Numbered from the stretch's first letter, positions 7,724 to 16,495 are shown. The stretch: 64,000 nt of DNA from Brevibacillus choshinensis (GCF_001420695.1 NZ_LJJB01000013.1:1457731-1521730), one strand, 5' to 3'. Numbers and translations are program-made. Notes: generated by a model from the letters alone, not told the origin.

Positions 7724-7905
7724 GGTCAGCCAGTTTTTACTGGTTGACCATTTTTTATATAGTTCTACGATTACGGTAGCCGGGGTAGAACGTCCCTGCC
7801 CGTGGGGCATTGACCCCGTCCGCTAAACTGTTCACCCCCTACTTGTAGAAACATGTTTGAGGCTGGTTGGGACTTAGATCTCGTATAACAAGCGAAGCTA
7901 TGATA
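7724..7905 (+). ncRNA. Predicted bridge RNA of IS110 copy 2
   Basis: A 5' hairpin (GGTCAGCCAG / CTGGTTGACC, 7724-7749) precedes a loop closed by GGGG..GAAC (7782-7791) and GTTC.CCCC (7830-7838). In that loop CCTGCCCGT (7795-7803) equals the left target, a GGGG/CCCC hairpin (7804-7817) follows, and CGCTAA (7821-7826) is complementary to TTAGCG of the right target. Further on GCTGGTT (7862-7868) equals the element's right end, and GCGAA (7892-7896) can pair with TTCGT of the left end. This is the IS621 bridge-RNA layout. The ends are estimated; identical RNAs lie in copies 3 (offset +17178) and 4 (offset +39279). Confidence 0.7.
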
Positions 7906-7959
7906 CTACAAGCAGGACTAGGGGTTACCGGCAAATTATCTTGGAAAAGGAGCGATACA

Positions 7960-9162
7960 ATGAATCCAGTCGTTGGTCTGGATGTATCTAAAGGGGAAAG
8001 TCAAGTTCAAGCATTTTTAGACAAGGGTCAGCCATACGGAAAAAGCTTTAGCATTTCGCATACTCGCGAGGGACTAGATACTTTTCTTCACTTTCTCAAG
8101 AATGTAGAAAGTATAACTAGTAAACAACCTCCGGTTGTTTTGGAGTCAACTGGACATTATCAGACTCCAATTACTCAGTTTCTAGAAGAACAAAACTACT
8201 TATATATTGTGATAAACCCACTCATCTCTTATCAAGCGAAAAAATCAAGCTTACGCAAGGTCAAAACTGATGCAATCGATGCTTATCATTTATGTGAGCT
8301 GTATTACAAGGAGGAACTACAACCTCATAAGAAGAGAGGGTTACAGCTGTTAAACCTCCGTAATCTTACAAGACAGCACGAATCTCTAACCGATCTTTGC
8401 ACGCAAGCAAAATTACAGTTCCATGCCATTTTAGACCAAGTATTCCCTGAGTTCAGAAGTGTATTTGGGGACTTGTTTTCAAAGGTATCCTTGCACATTT
8501 TACTAGAGTTCCCTACCTCGGAAGAGGTCTTAAAAGCTAGGGAATCTGAATTGACGGAACGAATCGCAGCTATATGTATCAGTCGTTCCAACGCTTGGGC
8601 CAAAGAAAAGGCGAAAAAAATAATGGATGCAGCAAGCCGCAATCCATTTCAAAAAGTTGTGTACGAAAGTCATTTGATTAGTCTTGAGATGTATATTCGT
8701 ATCATTCTTCAATATCAAGAGCATCTGTCCAATTTAGAGCACCGAATTGATGCTCTCGCATCAGAAATTGAAGAATATAAGATTATCCAATCTATCCCTG
8801 GTATCGGAGAAAAAATCGCGGCAACGATTATCTCTGAAATTGGTGAGATAGAGCGGTTTAATCACCCTAAAAAACTTGTTGCCTTTGCCGGAATCGATCC
8901 CAGCGTGCATTCTTCTGGCAAGTTCACTGCAACAATTAATCGAATCACGAAAAGAGGTTCCAGCAGGCTGCGACATGCCTTATATATGGCTGTCCTATGC
9001 GGTATCAGGAGTTCACGCAATAAGAAACTAAAAGAGTTTTATGACAGAAAACGCGATGAAGGAAAGCCATTTAAAGTCACGGTCGTTGCTTGTGCGAACA
9101 AACTGATCCACTGGATTTTTACCCTCTTAAAGCGTAAAGAAACTTTCCTTGATCTTGCTTAA
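7960..9162 (+). CDS. IS110-family transposase/recombinase
   Basis: 400 residues. The N-terminal RuvC-like DEDD domain shows VVGLDVSKGESQ (Asp near 8), VVLESTGHY (Glu near 60) and KTDAIDAYHL (Asp pair near 101-104). A central helical part follows, then the C-terminal Tnp IS116/IS110/IS902 domain with SIPGIGEKIAATIISEIG and the serine region GIDPSVHSSGKF...KRGSSRLRHALYMAV. ATG 7960 follows an AAAAGGAG site; a TTG at 7867 would add 31 residues that overlap the predicted RNA. The enzyme should excise and insert the element as a circle at RNA-chosen sites. Confidence 0.95.
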   Translation: MNPVVGLDVSKGESQVQAFLDKGQPYGKSFSISHTREGLDTFLHFLKNVESITSKQPPVVLESTGHYQTPITQFLEEQNYLYIVINPLISYQAKKSSLRKVKTDAIDAYHLCELYYKEELQPHKKRGLQLLNLRNLTRQHESLTDLCTQAKLQFHAILDQVFPEFRSVFGDLFSKVSLHILLEFPTSEEVLKARESELTERIAAICISRSNAWAKEKAKKIMDAASRNPFQKVVYESHLISLEMYIRIILQYQEHLSNLEHRIDALASEIEEYKIIQSIPGIGEKIAATIISEIGEIERFNHPKKLVAFAGIDPSVHSSGKFTATINRITKRGSSRLRHALYMAVLCGIRSSRNKKLKEFYDRKRDEGKPFKVTVVACANKLIHWIFTLLKRKETFLDLA

Positions 9163-9272
9163 TACCAATAAGCAACAATAGAGATAAATCCTTCCATCAT
9201 TGCGACGGATGGTTATTTGCCATGCTCAATTTCAGTATAACAATTAAACATAAACACGTTTAATGAAAAATG

Positions 9273-9278
9273 TTGACA
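9273..9278 (+). promoter_or_regulatory. Outward -35 box in IS110 right end (junction promoter half)
   Basis: TTGACA lies 16 bases before the right boundary. In the circular form it would be followed after 18 bases by TATTAT (7716-7721) of the left end, giving a near-consensus sigma-A promoter reading into the predicted bridge RNA. The same half-site occurs in copies 1, 3 and 4. Confidence 0.7.
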
Positions 9279-9294
9279 TCCTATTAGCTGGTTT

Positions 9295-9345
9295 AGCTTA
9301 ATGAAGCATCGTCAGTCTAATACATTATTTTCAGTGAACAAGTGC
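9295..9345. repeat. Tail of composite repeat, split from its head by IS110 copy 2
   Basis: AGCTTAATGAAGCATCGTC, tail unit AGTCTAATACATTATTTTC and end motif AGTGAACA. The matching head CTGCCCGTT sits at 7706-7713 on the other side of the insertion. Confidence 0.75.
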
Positions 9346-9451
9346 AGAAGCCCTTGGAATAAATAACCGATAAAAAATGTTAGAATGCTCCCTGTGTCTA
9401 TTTGCTATGCGATAATCGAGCTTTAGTGGAGTGAAGGAAAAGGGCGTTTCG

Positions 9452-9486
9452 AAAAAAAGCTGTGCCCCCCTACGGAAGCACAGCTG
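9452..9486 (-). terminator. Terminator of the MFS exporter gene
   Basis: An AGCTGTGC / GCACAGCT stem is followed on the minus strand by seven T residues, just after the stop at 9491. Confidence 0.85.
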
Positions 9487-9490
9487 TTTA

Positions 9491-11179
9491 TCATCCTGTT
9501 TCCCCATTCGGTTCTGTCGACCGATTTCCTTTTGCCAAAGCCAGCACCAGCAGCAAAAGACCTGCGCTAATCACAGCGAGCACATATAGACATAGCTGAA
9601 AAGCATCCGTGTAATTTTGTGCGTTAGCAGATTTGATACTTGCCTTGAATACGCTTTGGATCTCTGGTCGTTCAGAGTTGATCTTGCAGCTTGCAGACAA
9701 TACGGAGGGATCGTTCGTCCGTACGAAATCCGCATAACAGCTGCGGAATTGCTGCACCGCCATCTCGTTTTGAGCGTCTGCATGTGAAATCGCGGATAGT
9801 TGTTGACGAAGCTGTTGCGAGACCTCGCCACTTACCGTGTCCGCATGATATCTCATCGTATTTAGAAAAATGACACCGATCAGGGCAATCCCCAACGCAA
9901 AGGCAACTTGCATGCCTGTTGTCAGGATACCCGAAGCAGAGCCAATATCGCTGCTGCGGATTTTGGCAAGCACCGTATTGGTCAGAGGAGCGGCAATCGC
10001 TCCTTGTCCGATTCCCAGAATCAGTAAGGCGGGAATCGATTCATATCTTTGAAAGGCAACCCCTGTCGCGTGAACAGTGAGCGCGAGGGACAAAAAGCCG
10101 ATGATGCTCAGAACCGCTCCAAAAGTAAGTACATGCGCACCGTATTTGGCGACCGCTTTGGAAGAGAAGAGCGAGGCCAAAAAATATCCCATGCCCATTG
10201 GCAAAATAACCAATCCCGCCTGGAGTGCGGTAAAGCCGATTCCCATCTGGAGAAAATAAGCCGCTACCAGAAAGAAGGCTGCCTGTGAGCATAGCAGCAA
10301 AAAAACGATGAGCATGCCTGCCGTAAACACTTTCTGTTTGAACAAATCAACGTTCATAAAAGGAATGCCGCCACTGCGTGCTATCCTTCGTTCATACCAG
10401 ACGAAGACGGCTAACACCGGTAACGACAAGATCAAGCATCCATCAAGCCATAGCGGCCACCCTTCCTTCTGTCCCTGCACGAGCGGAAATATCATCATGA
10501 GTAAGCCTATCGCCACACTCAGTGCACCTATCCAATCCAGCTTTGCTTTCACAGCACTCTTGGATTCTGAGATAAAAGGGAGCATACCCAAGATGATGAT
10601 TCCGAAAGGCACGCTAAAGAAAAATACCGTTCTCCATTCAAGCCCCAGCGGATTCCAATGCAACAGCAAGCCTCCGATGATCTGCCCTGTAGATGCCGCT
10701 AGTCCCTGTGCTGCCCCATATAACCCGAACACGGCACCCCGTTTTTCAGGAACGTAATTGATCTGGATTAAGGCAAGCACTTGTGGGGCAATCATCGCGG
10801 CACTAAGTCCTTGCATAATGCGAAACAGAATAAGCATATTCACCCCTGAGGAAAATCCGCTCAATAAAGACGTGATCGTAAAGCCCGCTACTCCGTAGGC
10901 CAGCATCCTTTTCCGGCCAAACCGATCTCCCAGGCGCCCCCCGATAATGAGCGCGACCGCGTAGGCCAAGGTATAGCCTGTAATCACAAATTGCACACCG
11001 GAAAAGCTGGAATGGAGACCTCGCTGCAGCGATGGCGTCGCTACATTTACGATAAAGATATTGGCCACTGTCATAAAGACCGAGAGAAGCATGACGGCCA
11101 GCATCACATTTACCCTCGTTTTGAGACCTGCCCTCGTGACCAGCTGATCCGAGGAAATAGATTTTGCCGCTGTAGACAT
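9491..11179 (-). CDS. MFS multidrug exporter, 14-TM DHA2 type
   Basis: 562 residues with about 14 hydrophobic segments. Motif A is GGRLGDRFGRKRM at about 80-92, and the RIMQGLSAAMIAPQVLALI block follows. An extracytoplasmic loop of roughly 80 residues with two Cys lies before the last segment. This is the layout of the DHA2 drug:H+ antiporters. It is transcribed divergently from a TetR-family gene, and its promoter (TTGACA 11329-11324, 17-base spacer, TATCAT 11306-11301) contains a perfect operator, so it should be repressed until an inducing compound binds the regulator. Substrate unknown. Confidence 0.9.
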   Translation of the reverse strand: MSTAAKSISSDQLVTRAGLKTRVNVMLAVMLLSVFMTVANIFIVNVATPSLQRGLHSSFSGVQFVITGYTLAYAVALIIGGRLGDRFGRKRMLAYGVAGFTITSLLSGFSSGVNMLILFRIMQGLSAAMIAPQVLALIQINYVPEKRGAVFGLYGAAQGLAASTGQIIGGLLLHWNPLGLEWRTVFFFSVPFGIIILGMLPFISESKSAVKAKLDWIGALSVAIGLLMMIFPLVQGQKEGWPLWLDGCLILSLPVLAVFVWYERRIARSGGIPFMNVDLFKQKVFTAGMLIVFLLLCSQAAFFLVAAYFLQMGIGFTALQAGLVILPMGMGYFLASLFSSKAVAKYGAHVLTFGAVLSIIGFLSLALTVHATGVAFQRYESIPALLILGIGQGAIAAPLTNTVLAKIRSSDIGSASGILTTGMQVAFALGIALIGVIFLNTMRYHADTVSGEVSQQLRQQLSAISHADAQNEMAVQQFRSCYADFVRTNDPSVLSASCKINSERPEIQSVFKASIKSANAQNYTDAFQLCLYVLAVISAGLLLLVLALAKGNRSTEPNGETG

Positions 11180-11233
11180 CGAATAAACACCCTTTCGCCC
11201 AAGTTTTTCGCATCCAAAAGGTAGGAATGTTCA

Positions 11234-11329
11234 TTGACAGAAGAAGAGCAACTTGACTAAAATAGAAGTAGACAGATCTGTCTGTCTCGTTGATAACCAA
11301 ATGATACAGACAGATCTGTCTCGTGTCAA
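11234..11329. promoter_or_regulatory. Divergent promoters with two TetR-type operators
   Basis: The 14-bp perfect palindrome AGACAGATCTGTCT occurs at 11270-11283 and 11308-11321, 38 bp apart centre to centre. The second lies inside the spacer of the exporter promoter. For the regulator gene, TTGACA (11234-11239), an 18-base spacer and TAAAAT (11258-11263) put the transcription start at the first palindrome. Both genes should therefore be repressed by the same protein. Confidence 0.8.
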
Positions 11330-11398
11330 TCCGATTTTTGGATTGATTGGGAATATTTGAGGCGTTTTCTACCATTCATGAAGGAGCGATTCATCAAT

Positions 11399-11983
11399 AT
11401 GGATAAAAAGGAGTCAGCCAAAGAACGGATTTTGCAGGTTGCTTCTGAATTGTTTTATCAAGAAGGGATACGCGCTGTCGGCATCGATCGCATCATCGCG
11501 GAATCCGGAGTGGCAAAAGCCAGCTTTTACCGCAATTTTGCTACGAAGGACGATCTGATCGTGGCTTTTTTGGAGCAGCGTTTTCTCAGAAGTTTGGAGC
11601 GGATCGAGGAAGCGCGACAGCGTTTTCCGAATCAACCAACCGAACAATTACGCTTTCTCTTTCAATCGATATCGGATCGCATGATGGAACCCGATTTTCG
11701 AGGATGCCCCTATATGAATACCGCAGTGGAATTTCCCGACATCGAGCATCCTGCCCATGCGAAGGCAGTTGCGAGCCGTCACATCCTGTGGTGCCACGTC
11801 AAGCAAATGGCGACGGAAGCAGGAGCCCGAGACCCTGAAGCACTGGCCTCACAATTGGAAATCCTCCATAGTGGCGCCATCATGATGGCCTACATGAAAA
11901 AATCTATGTATAACGCTGATCATTTCTACAATGCCGCCATGCTGCTGATTAAGGATCAGGTTCCTTTCGTGAGCACATGGTGA
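11399..11983 (+). CDS. TetR-family transcriptional repressor
   Basis: 194 residues. The N-terminal helix-turn-helix runs from ERILQVASELFYQEGIRAVG to IDRIIAESGVAKASFYRNFA (about 9-52), and the C-terminal ligand domain includes RGCPYMNTAVEFPD. The ATG at 11399 is preceded by AAGGAGCG; an earlier ATG at 11378 is possible. It faces away from the MFS gene and shares the operator region, so autoregulation and control of the exporter are likely. The ligand is unknown. Confidence 0.9.
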   Translation: MDKKESAKERILQVASELFYQEGIRAVGIDRIIAESGVAKASFYRNFATKDDLIVAFLEQRFLRSLERIEEARQRFPNQPTEQLRFLFQSISDRMMEPDFRGCPYMNTAVEFPDIEHPAHAKAVASRHILWCHVKQMATEAGARDPEALASQLEILHSGAIMMAYMKKSMYNADHFYNAAMLLIKDQVPFVSTW

Positions 11984-12051
11984 ATCACTTAGACGTAAAG
12001 AAAAACCGCTAGGAATACACCCGCGGTCATGTAATAAAACAAACCCTTCTT

Positions 12052-12948
12052 TTACTTTTGTTCCCAAGCTGAACGAGCAGCGGCCTTCTTCCAAATTGCC
12101 CGGTTTTGATCGGTAGCTGGAGGTTCTGAGTCTCCGAAGATGGCGCGTATCCAATGTCCGTCAGTCGGATTCGGCATGAGTATAAACTTGCTTCCATAGA
12201 GATCCTTATCCTGTTCCATCAGTTTGGTACGTTCATCAACGTCCTTCACGTAATAAACTCGACGGAAATCGTTCAGGTTATCACCAAGGTACGAAATCAC
12301 ATTATATTTTTGTGCAATCTCATTTTGGCGGATCTCCTTGTTCGATGTTTCTCTGTTAACTGTCAGATGAGAATTGTCGATATAGGGAAAATTGAGTTTG
12401 TTCAGTTGTGTCATTGCGTATTCGTAGGTGTTTGGTCCCTGGTCACGGTTGGAGACATAGAAAACCTCCACCCCTTTTTCCTTGCAGTATTGAAAGAACT
12501 CCAGCGCCCCCGGAGAGGCGACCATTTTGTACTGCGGAATCCACTTGTCCCAGATGGCATCGTCGAAGAAGTCTTTATTATTGTTGATAAGATATCCCCA
12601 ATAGTTGATTGGGAGAATAATCGTGTCATCAATATCCGTGATAATCGCTAACGGTTTATCGCCTGGTCTGTGGTAGGCAAGAGCAAGATCAACTTGCAAT
12701 CGGGCCATATTATAGGCTTGGTGATATAGCGCCTTATACTCTGCCGCGGTCTGCTTCCACGCAACAGCCATCGTCAGAATGTTGTTCAGCCCATCTCCTG
12801 TGGGCCCTTTTACATTTGTTGCTTTATCTTGCTGTACCGTTCCCCCCTGCACCTGTGTGGAAGGTTGATTGGATACTGCTGACGCAGAACTTGCTATTGT
12901 ACTAAGTGCAACAATACTGGCCAGGATCATTGTAAGGTGTCTTTTCAT
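12052..12948 (-). CDS. Secreted HAD-superfamily acid phosphatase, e(P4)/5'-nucleotidase type
   Basis: 298 residues with a clear signal peptide (MKRHLTMILASIVALSTIAS, cleavage near SASA-V). HAD motif I is ITDIDDTI, motif II is FYVSNRD and motif IV is YLGDNLNDF. The length and the N-terminal W-x-TAAEYKALYHQAYN region match the lipoprotein e(P4) acid phosphatase family, which dephosphorylates nucleotides outside the membrane. No lipobox cysteine is present, so it is probably released or wall-associated. GAGGAGG precedes the start. It may be last in the ABC transporter unit (46-base gap). Confidence 0.88.
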   Translation of the reverse strand: MKRHLTMILASIVALSTIASSASAVSNQPSTQVQGGTVQQDKATNVKGPTGDGLNNILTMAVAWKQTAAEYKALYHQAYNMARLQVDLALAYHRPGDKPLAIITDIDDTIILPINYWGYLINNNKDFFDDAIWDKWIPQYKMVASPGALEFFQYCKEKGVEVFYVSNRDQGPNTYEYAMTQLNKLNFPYIDNSHLTVNRETSNKEIRQNEIAQKYNVISYLGDNLNDFRRVYYVKDVDERTKLMEQDKDLYGSKFILMPNPTDGHWIRAIFGDSEPPATDQNRAIWKKAAARSAWEQK

Positions 12949-12994
12949 TCTTAAATCCTCCTCTTTTTTATAGCAGAAAATACGATAATTGGAG

Positions 12995-13717
12995 TCATAG
13001 TACTTTTTGCAAAAATAGTTGAGCCCGTTCGCTTTTGGGCGTGGTGAAAAACTGATTGGGTGGAGCATCCTCAGCCAGGCGACCACCATCCAGAAACAAG
13101 ATCCGATCTGCAACTTCCCGCGCAAATCCCATTTCATGCGTCACAATGGCCATGGTCATTCCAGTATGGGCAAGCGACTTCATGACCTCCAATACCTCTT
13201 TGACCATTTCAGGATCAAGCGCAGAGGTCGGCTCGTCAAAAAGCATCACTTCCGGCTCCATCGCCAACGAGCGGGCGATCGCCACACGCTGCTTTTGACC
13301 ACCTGATAATCGAGACGGATAGGTGTCAGCCTTGTCCGCCAATCCCACCCGTGAAAGCAGCTCCATCCCTTTTCTTACAGCATCCTCTTTTGAGATGCCT
13401 TTTACCTGAATCGGCGCATACGTGATATTCTCCAGTACCGTCATGTGGGGAAACAGGTGAAAATGTTGAAACACCATCCCGATCTTCTGACGGACTTGCA
13501 TAACATTTTTTTTCGTGTTGGCGATCTCTGCTCCATCAATAAATATCTGGCCATTTGTTGGTGTCTCGAGTTGGTTGATACATCGCAAAAGCGTTGATTT
13601 TCCCGAACCTGATGGGCCGATGATGGCAACAACCTCTCCCTTTTTTATTTCCGTTGAAATTTCATGCAGAACGTGAAGATTCCCAAACGATTTGGATACT
13701 TGCTCAATTTTAATCAC
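12995..13717 (-). CDS. Polar amino acid ABC transporter, ATP-binding protein (GlnQ type)
   Basis: 240 residues with Walker [11 protein letters not shown]-loop [14 protein letters not shown], signature [15 protein letters not shown], Walker [13 protein letters not shown] and H-loop VTHEM. This is the PAAT subfamily that powers amino acid uptake. It overlaps the permease gene by 8 bases and is co-transcribed with it and the binding protein. Confidence 0.93.
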   Translation of the reverse strand: MIKIEQVSKSFGNLHVLHEISTEIKKGEVVAIIGPSGSGKSTLLRCINQLETPTNGQIFIDGAEIANTKKNVMQVRQKIGMVFQHFHLFPHMTVLENITYAPIQVKGISKEDAVRKGMELLSRVGLADKADTYPSRLSGGQKQRVAIARSLAMEPEVMLFDEPTSALDPEMVKEVLEVMKSLAHTGMTMAIVTHEMGFAREVADRILFLDGGRLAEDAPPNQFFTTPKSERAQLFLQKVL

Positions 13718-14369
13718 TGCGTCTCAACCTCCTCTCAAAGCGGCGGGCTACGGCGGTTAATCCGATTACCATGAAATAATAGAGCAGACCGGCTAGCAGC
13801 AATGGTTCAAAATAAACAAATGTTTCGGCCGCTACGATATTGGCACGTCGCAGCACATCCGTCACCCCGATTACGGAAACCAACGCAGAATCCTTTAGTA
13901 AGTTGATGCTTTCATTTACCAAGGCGGGCAGAATGTTTTTTAGCGCTTGCGGAAAAATGATGTCGATCATCATTTTTCGGTAGGGAATCCCCAAGGCGAT
14001 GGCTGCTTCGCGCTGCCCTTTGTCAACAGCAAGAATTCCTGCGCGAATTGTTTCCGAAGTATAGGCAGCCGAGTTTAATCCAAAGGCGATCACCCCAGCC
14101 GCTAACGGGGAAATATCATATCCCGTCAACTGTGGTATGGAGAAATAGATAAGCGTCAATTGTAAGATCAATGGTGTGCCTCTGAAAATCGATGTGTAGA
14201 AGACAGCGAATCCCTTAAGCGGTTTATTGTCTGAGATTTTGATTAATGCAAGCAGAGCTCCTCCCAGAAATCCGACAAGCGCGGAAAGCAAGGTAAATTG
14301 AACTGTGTCGATAACCCCTAGTAAAATATAATCCAGCTTGTCGCTGATTAGTGAAAAATCAAGGTCCAC
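13710..14369 (-). CDS. Polar amino acid ABC transporter, permease
   Basis: 219 residues, about five membrane segments. The cytoplasmic coupling loop is [19 protein letters not shown] (EAA motif). [17 protein letters not shown] is typical of His/Glu/Gln/Cys-type permeases. Only one permease gene is present, so the channel is probably a homodimer. It lies 22 bases after the binding protein gene. Confidence 0.93.
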   Translation of the reverse strand: MDLDFSLISDKLDYILLGVIDTVQFTLLSALVGFLGGALLALIKISDNKPLKGFAVFYTSIFRGTPLILQLTLIYFSIPQLTGYDISPLAAGVIAFGLNSAAYTSETIRAGILAVDKGQREAAIALGIPYRKMMIDIIFPQALKNILPALVNESINLLKDSALVSVIGVTDVLRRANIVAAETFVYFEPLLLAGLLYYFMVIGLTAVARRFERRLRRSD

Positions 14370-14391
14370 GGTCTGTTACGCCCCTCCTAGC

Positions 14392-15189
14392 TTATTTGTC
14401 AAACCATTTTTTCGTCAGCTTATCCAACTCACCGCTTTCCTTCAGCTTTTTGATTGCCTGATTGAACTTTTCTACATGGGCGGAACCGATAGGCAGCGCG
14501 ACCGCGTACGCATTTTCTCCATTGTCCGCCATTGCGTTCATTTCCAGATCCTTGTTCGACACCACATACCCCTTGGCAACGGTATCCTCAATAATCGTTG
14601 CCTGCGCACGACCCGATTTTAATTCCTGAATCAAGTCTCCAATCTTATTGAGTTGAGTTACCTCAATACCCTTGATTGTTTTTGCCGCCTCTTCAACAGC
14701 GTTCTGTTGTGTAGAACCCAACTGGACAACAACCTTCTTGCCTGCCAGATCCTCCATCTTCGTCAAATTGCTTCCCGTTTTCGCAACAATCGTGTTCTTC
14801 GCTTCATAGTAGGTTTCAGTAAAAGCCACACTCTTTTTCCGTTCCTCTGTCGGTGTCATGCCAGCCATGACAAAGTCTGCACGATTAGCCTGAAGGGCAG
14901 GCAAAAGTCCGTTAAAATCCATGTCCTTGATTTCTAGCTCTACTCCCATTTCCTTCGCGATGTACTTGGCAATGTCGACGTCAAGCCCCACAATTTCGTC
15001 TTTTTCCCCCGAGGTATCGTGAAACTCGTATGGCGGATAATCTGCCGAGGTCGCCATTACCAGCTTTTTGTTCTGTTTGGACGCTTCTGCTTGGCCGCTT
15101 TCCTTTTGCCCAGCGCACCCGGCAAGTACACTACTGACAAACAAACCCACAATGAGTGCTTTTGTTACCCATGACCTTCTTTTTTTCAT
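14392..15189 (-). CDS. Amino acid ABC transporter substrate-binding lipoprotein (family 3)
   Basis: 265 residues. A lipoprotein signal ends SSVLAGC with Cys 25 as the anchor. The mature part is a family 3 solute-binding protein (MATSADYPPYEFHD, GLDVDIAKYIAKEMGVELEI, FVMAGMTPTEERKKSVAFTE). It captures an amino acid for the permease and ATPase encoded next. The start at 15189 has GAGG very close by; an in-frame ATG five codons upstream is possible. The ligand is uncertain (cystine, glutamine or a basic amino acid are all compatible). Confidence 0.92.
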   Translation of the reverse strand: MKKRRSWVTKALIVGLFVSSVLAGCAGQKESGQAEASKQNKKLVMATSADYPPYEFHDTSGEKDEIVGLDVDIAKYIAKEMGVELEIKDMDFNGLLPALQANRADFVMAGMTPTEERKKSVAFTETYYEAKNTIVAKTGSNLTKMEDLAGKKVVVQLGSTQQNAVEEAAKTIKGIEVTQLNKIGDLIQELKSGRAQATIIEDTVAKGYVVSNKDLEMNAMADNGENAYAVALPIGSAHVEKFNQAIKKLKESGELDKLTKKWFDK

Positions 15190-15231
15190 TTCCTCTACCC
15201 CCATACTGATCATGAATACTATTTTAGGTGG

Positions 15232-15253
15232 TGATTCTGACATGATTCTGACA
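15232..15253. promoter_or_regulatory. Tandem 11-bp direct repeat upstream of the ABC operon
   Basis: TGATTCTGACA occurs twice without a gap, 43 bases upstream of the binding-protein start. A one-turn period on the same face of the helix is what a response regulator or activator dimer would use. The neighbouring two-component system is the obvious candidate; this is inference. Confidence 0.55.
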
Positions 15254-15291
15254 TTAGGAATAATTAAGAAAATTAAATAATCGAAAATAAA

Positions 15292-15335
15292 AAAGCGACT
15301 TGAATCGGATGCAGCTCCTTTTCAAATCGCTTTTC
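15292..15335 (-). terminator. Terminator of the two-component operon
   Basis: An AAGCGATTTGAA / TTCAAGTCGCTT stem (minus strand) is followed by TTTTATTTT, directly after the response regulator stop. Confidence 0.85.
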
Positions 15336-15340
15336 ATACT

Positions 15341-16495
15341 TTATAGGGTTTTGAGTAGTTTCTCGTAGTGCTGTTCAATTTTTAGAGAGGGTTTACAGCC
15401 CATTTCTTTCAAATGATATTGACTATACTGCTGGTATATCCTCATGAGTGCTGGTTTGTCTTTCAGTTTTTCGTAAATGTCCATAACCAAAATACATGCC
15501 TTTTCCTCATAGGGAAATAACAGCAATACCTTTTTAAGGTGTTCCAACTCTTGTTCGATGAGTTGATTCTTATGAAAATATTCTGCCATCCGATATACTA
15601 GCCGAATATACATCTGGTTGATGCCTTCACCGCGGGCAGCGCTCCAAAGATAGGCTTTATTTCCAAATAGCTCTCCACGATAGTATTTTTCAGCTTTCAT
15701 AAACATCGTCATTGTTTTTTCGCCAGTTGACTGTTGATTACTCCTTAACAAATCCAAGGATAGTCTTTCAAATTCCTGATAATCGATAAGACATTCCTCT
15801 AATTCCACCCAGTAGCCATTACTGCTGCTTTTTATCTGCAGTGGCACCTGTTCATTGGAAATTGATTTCTTTAACCGGTAAATAGACGTATGGAGATTGG
15901 TTATTGCCTTCTCAGGGTCTAGGTGGGGCCAAAGCAGATCACAGAGCTCCCACTTATCTACGGGTTTCCCTAGATGGATTATAAGGTAGGCTAAAAGCTC
16001 CTCCACCTTTGCTGTCATCCATTGTACCTTTTGAGTAGAGTTTTTCCCGTAGACTTCAAAATCCCCCAGACAAAGAATTTTTCCCTTAGGCATGAACTCG
16101 TGAGCCTCTTTGGCTGATTCAGGACTTTTTTGGCTCGTACGCTTTACTATTTTTCGAACAACTCGATTTAGTTCCTGTCCATCAACCGGCTTCAAAATAT
16201 AATCCAAGGCGTTAACTTTAAAAGCTTCTATGGCATACTGACTGTAAGCTGTGACAAATATGATTTGTATTTGCCCATACATTGCCAGGATCTTTTCTGC
16301 CAACTCCAATCCATTCATGTCCGGCATTTCAATATCCAAAAACGCAACATCTGGATTTAACTCATGTATTTTTTCAAGAGCCATTTCAGGATGGGTAAAC
16401 TGCTGAACCACTTCTAATTGACCATTTTGTTCAATGGCTCGCTTTAGAAGAATATGGTTTGGCCACTCGTCATCTATGGTTATAGCACGCAGCAT
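15341..16495 (-). CDS. Response regulator with REC, winged-helix and BTAD (SARP-like) domains
   Basis: 384 residues. The receiver domain (about 1-120) has the acidic pair in TIDDE, phosphoacceptor Asp in AFLDIEMPDMNG (about 54), Thr in FVTAYS and Lys in ILKPVDG. A winged-helix DNA-binding domain follows (about 150-235, WMTAKVEELLAYLIIHLGK, AITNLHTSIYRLKKSI), then a helical bacterial transcriptional activator domain (about 245-384). The start at 16495 is preferred since AGGGGG is well spaced from it; 16501 is an alternative. It follows the kinase by 18 bases. Confidence 0.88.
   Translation of the reverse strand: MLRAITIDDEWPNHILLKRAIEQNGQLEVVQQFTHPEMALEKIHELNPDVAFLDIEMPDMNGLELAEKILAMYGQIQIIFVTAYSQYAIEAFKVNALDYILKPVDGQELNRVVRKIVKRTSQKSPESAKEAHEFMPKGKILCLGDFEVYGKNSTQKVQWMTAKVEELLAYLIIHLGKPVDKWELCDLLWPHLDPEKAITNLHTSIYRLKKSISNEQVPLQIKSSSNGYWVELEECLIDYQEFERLSLDLLRSNQQSTGEKTMTMFMKAEKYYRGELFGNKAYLWSAARGEGINQMYIRLVYRMAEYFHKNQLIEQELEHLKKVLLLFPYEEKACILVMDIYEKLKDKPALMRIYQQYSQYHLKEMGCKPSLKIEQHYEKLLKTL

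Larger units (their letters stand above)
7712..9294 (+). mobile_element. IS110-family insertion sequence, complete (copy 2)
   Basis: 1583 bp from the shared TT at 7712-7713 to TT at 9293-9294. There are no inverted repeats and no obvious target duplication, as expected for IS110. Boundaries come from comparing three copies with the uninterrupted repeat CTGCCCGTTAGCGTAA: each copy splits it as CTGCCCG-TT / TT-AGC(G/T)TAA. The left end is 246 nt, unusually structured and rich in guide-like matches; the right end is 132 nt. Confidence 0.93.

Noticed and set aside
7867-7959. Longer TTG start for the IS110 transposase
   Set aside because: The ATG at 7960 has AAAAGGAG, the extra 31 residues do not look like the family N-terminus and they lie in the predicted structured RNA.
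9295-9490. Target-site duplication of IS110
   Set aside because: Only a shared TT is seen at both boundaries, in line with the family's lack of duplications.
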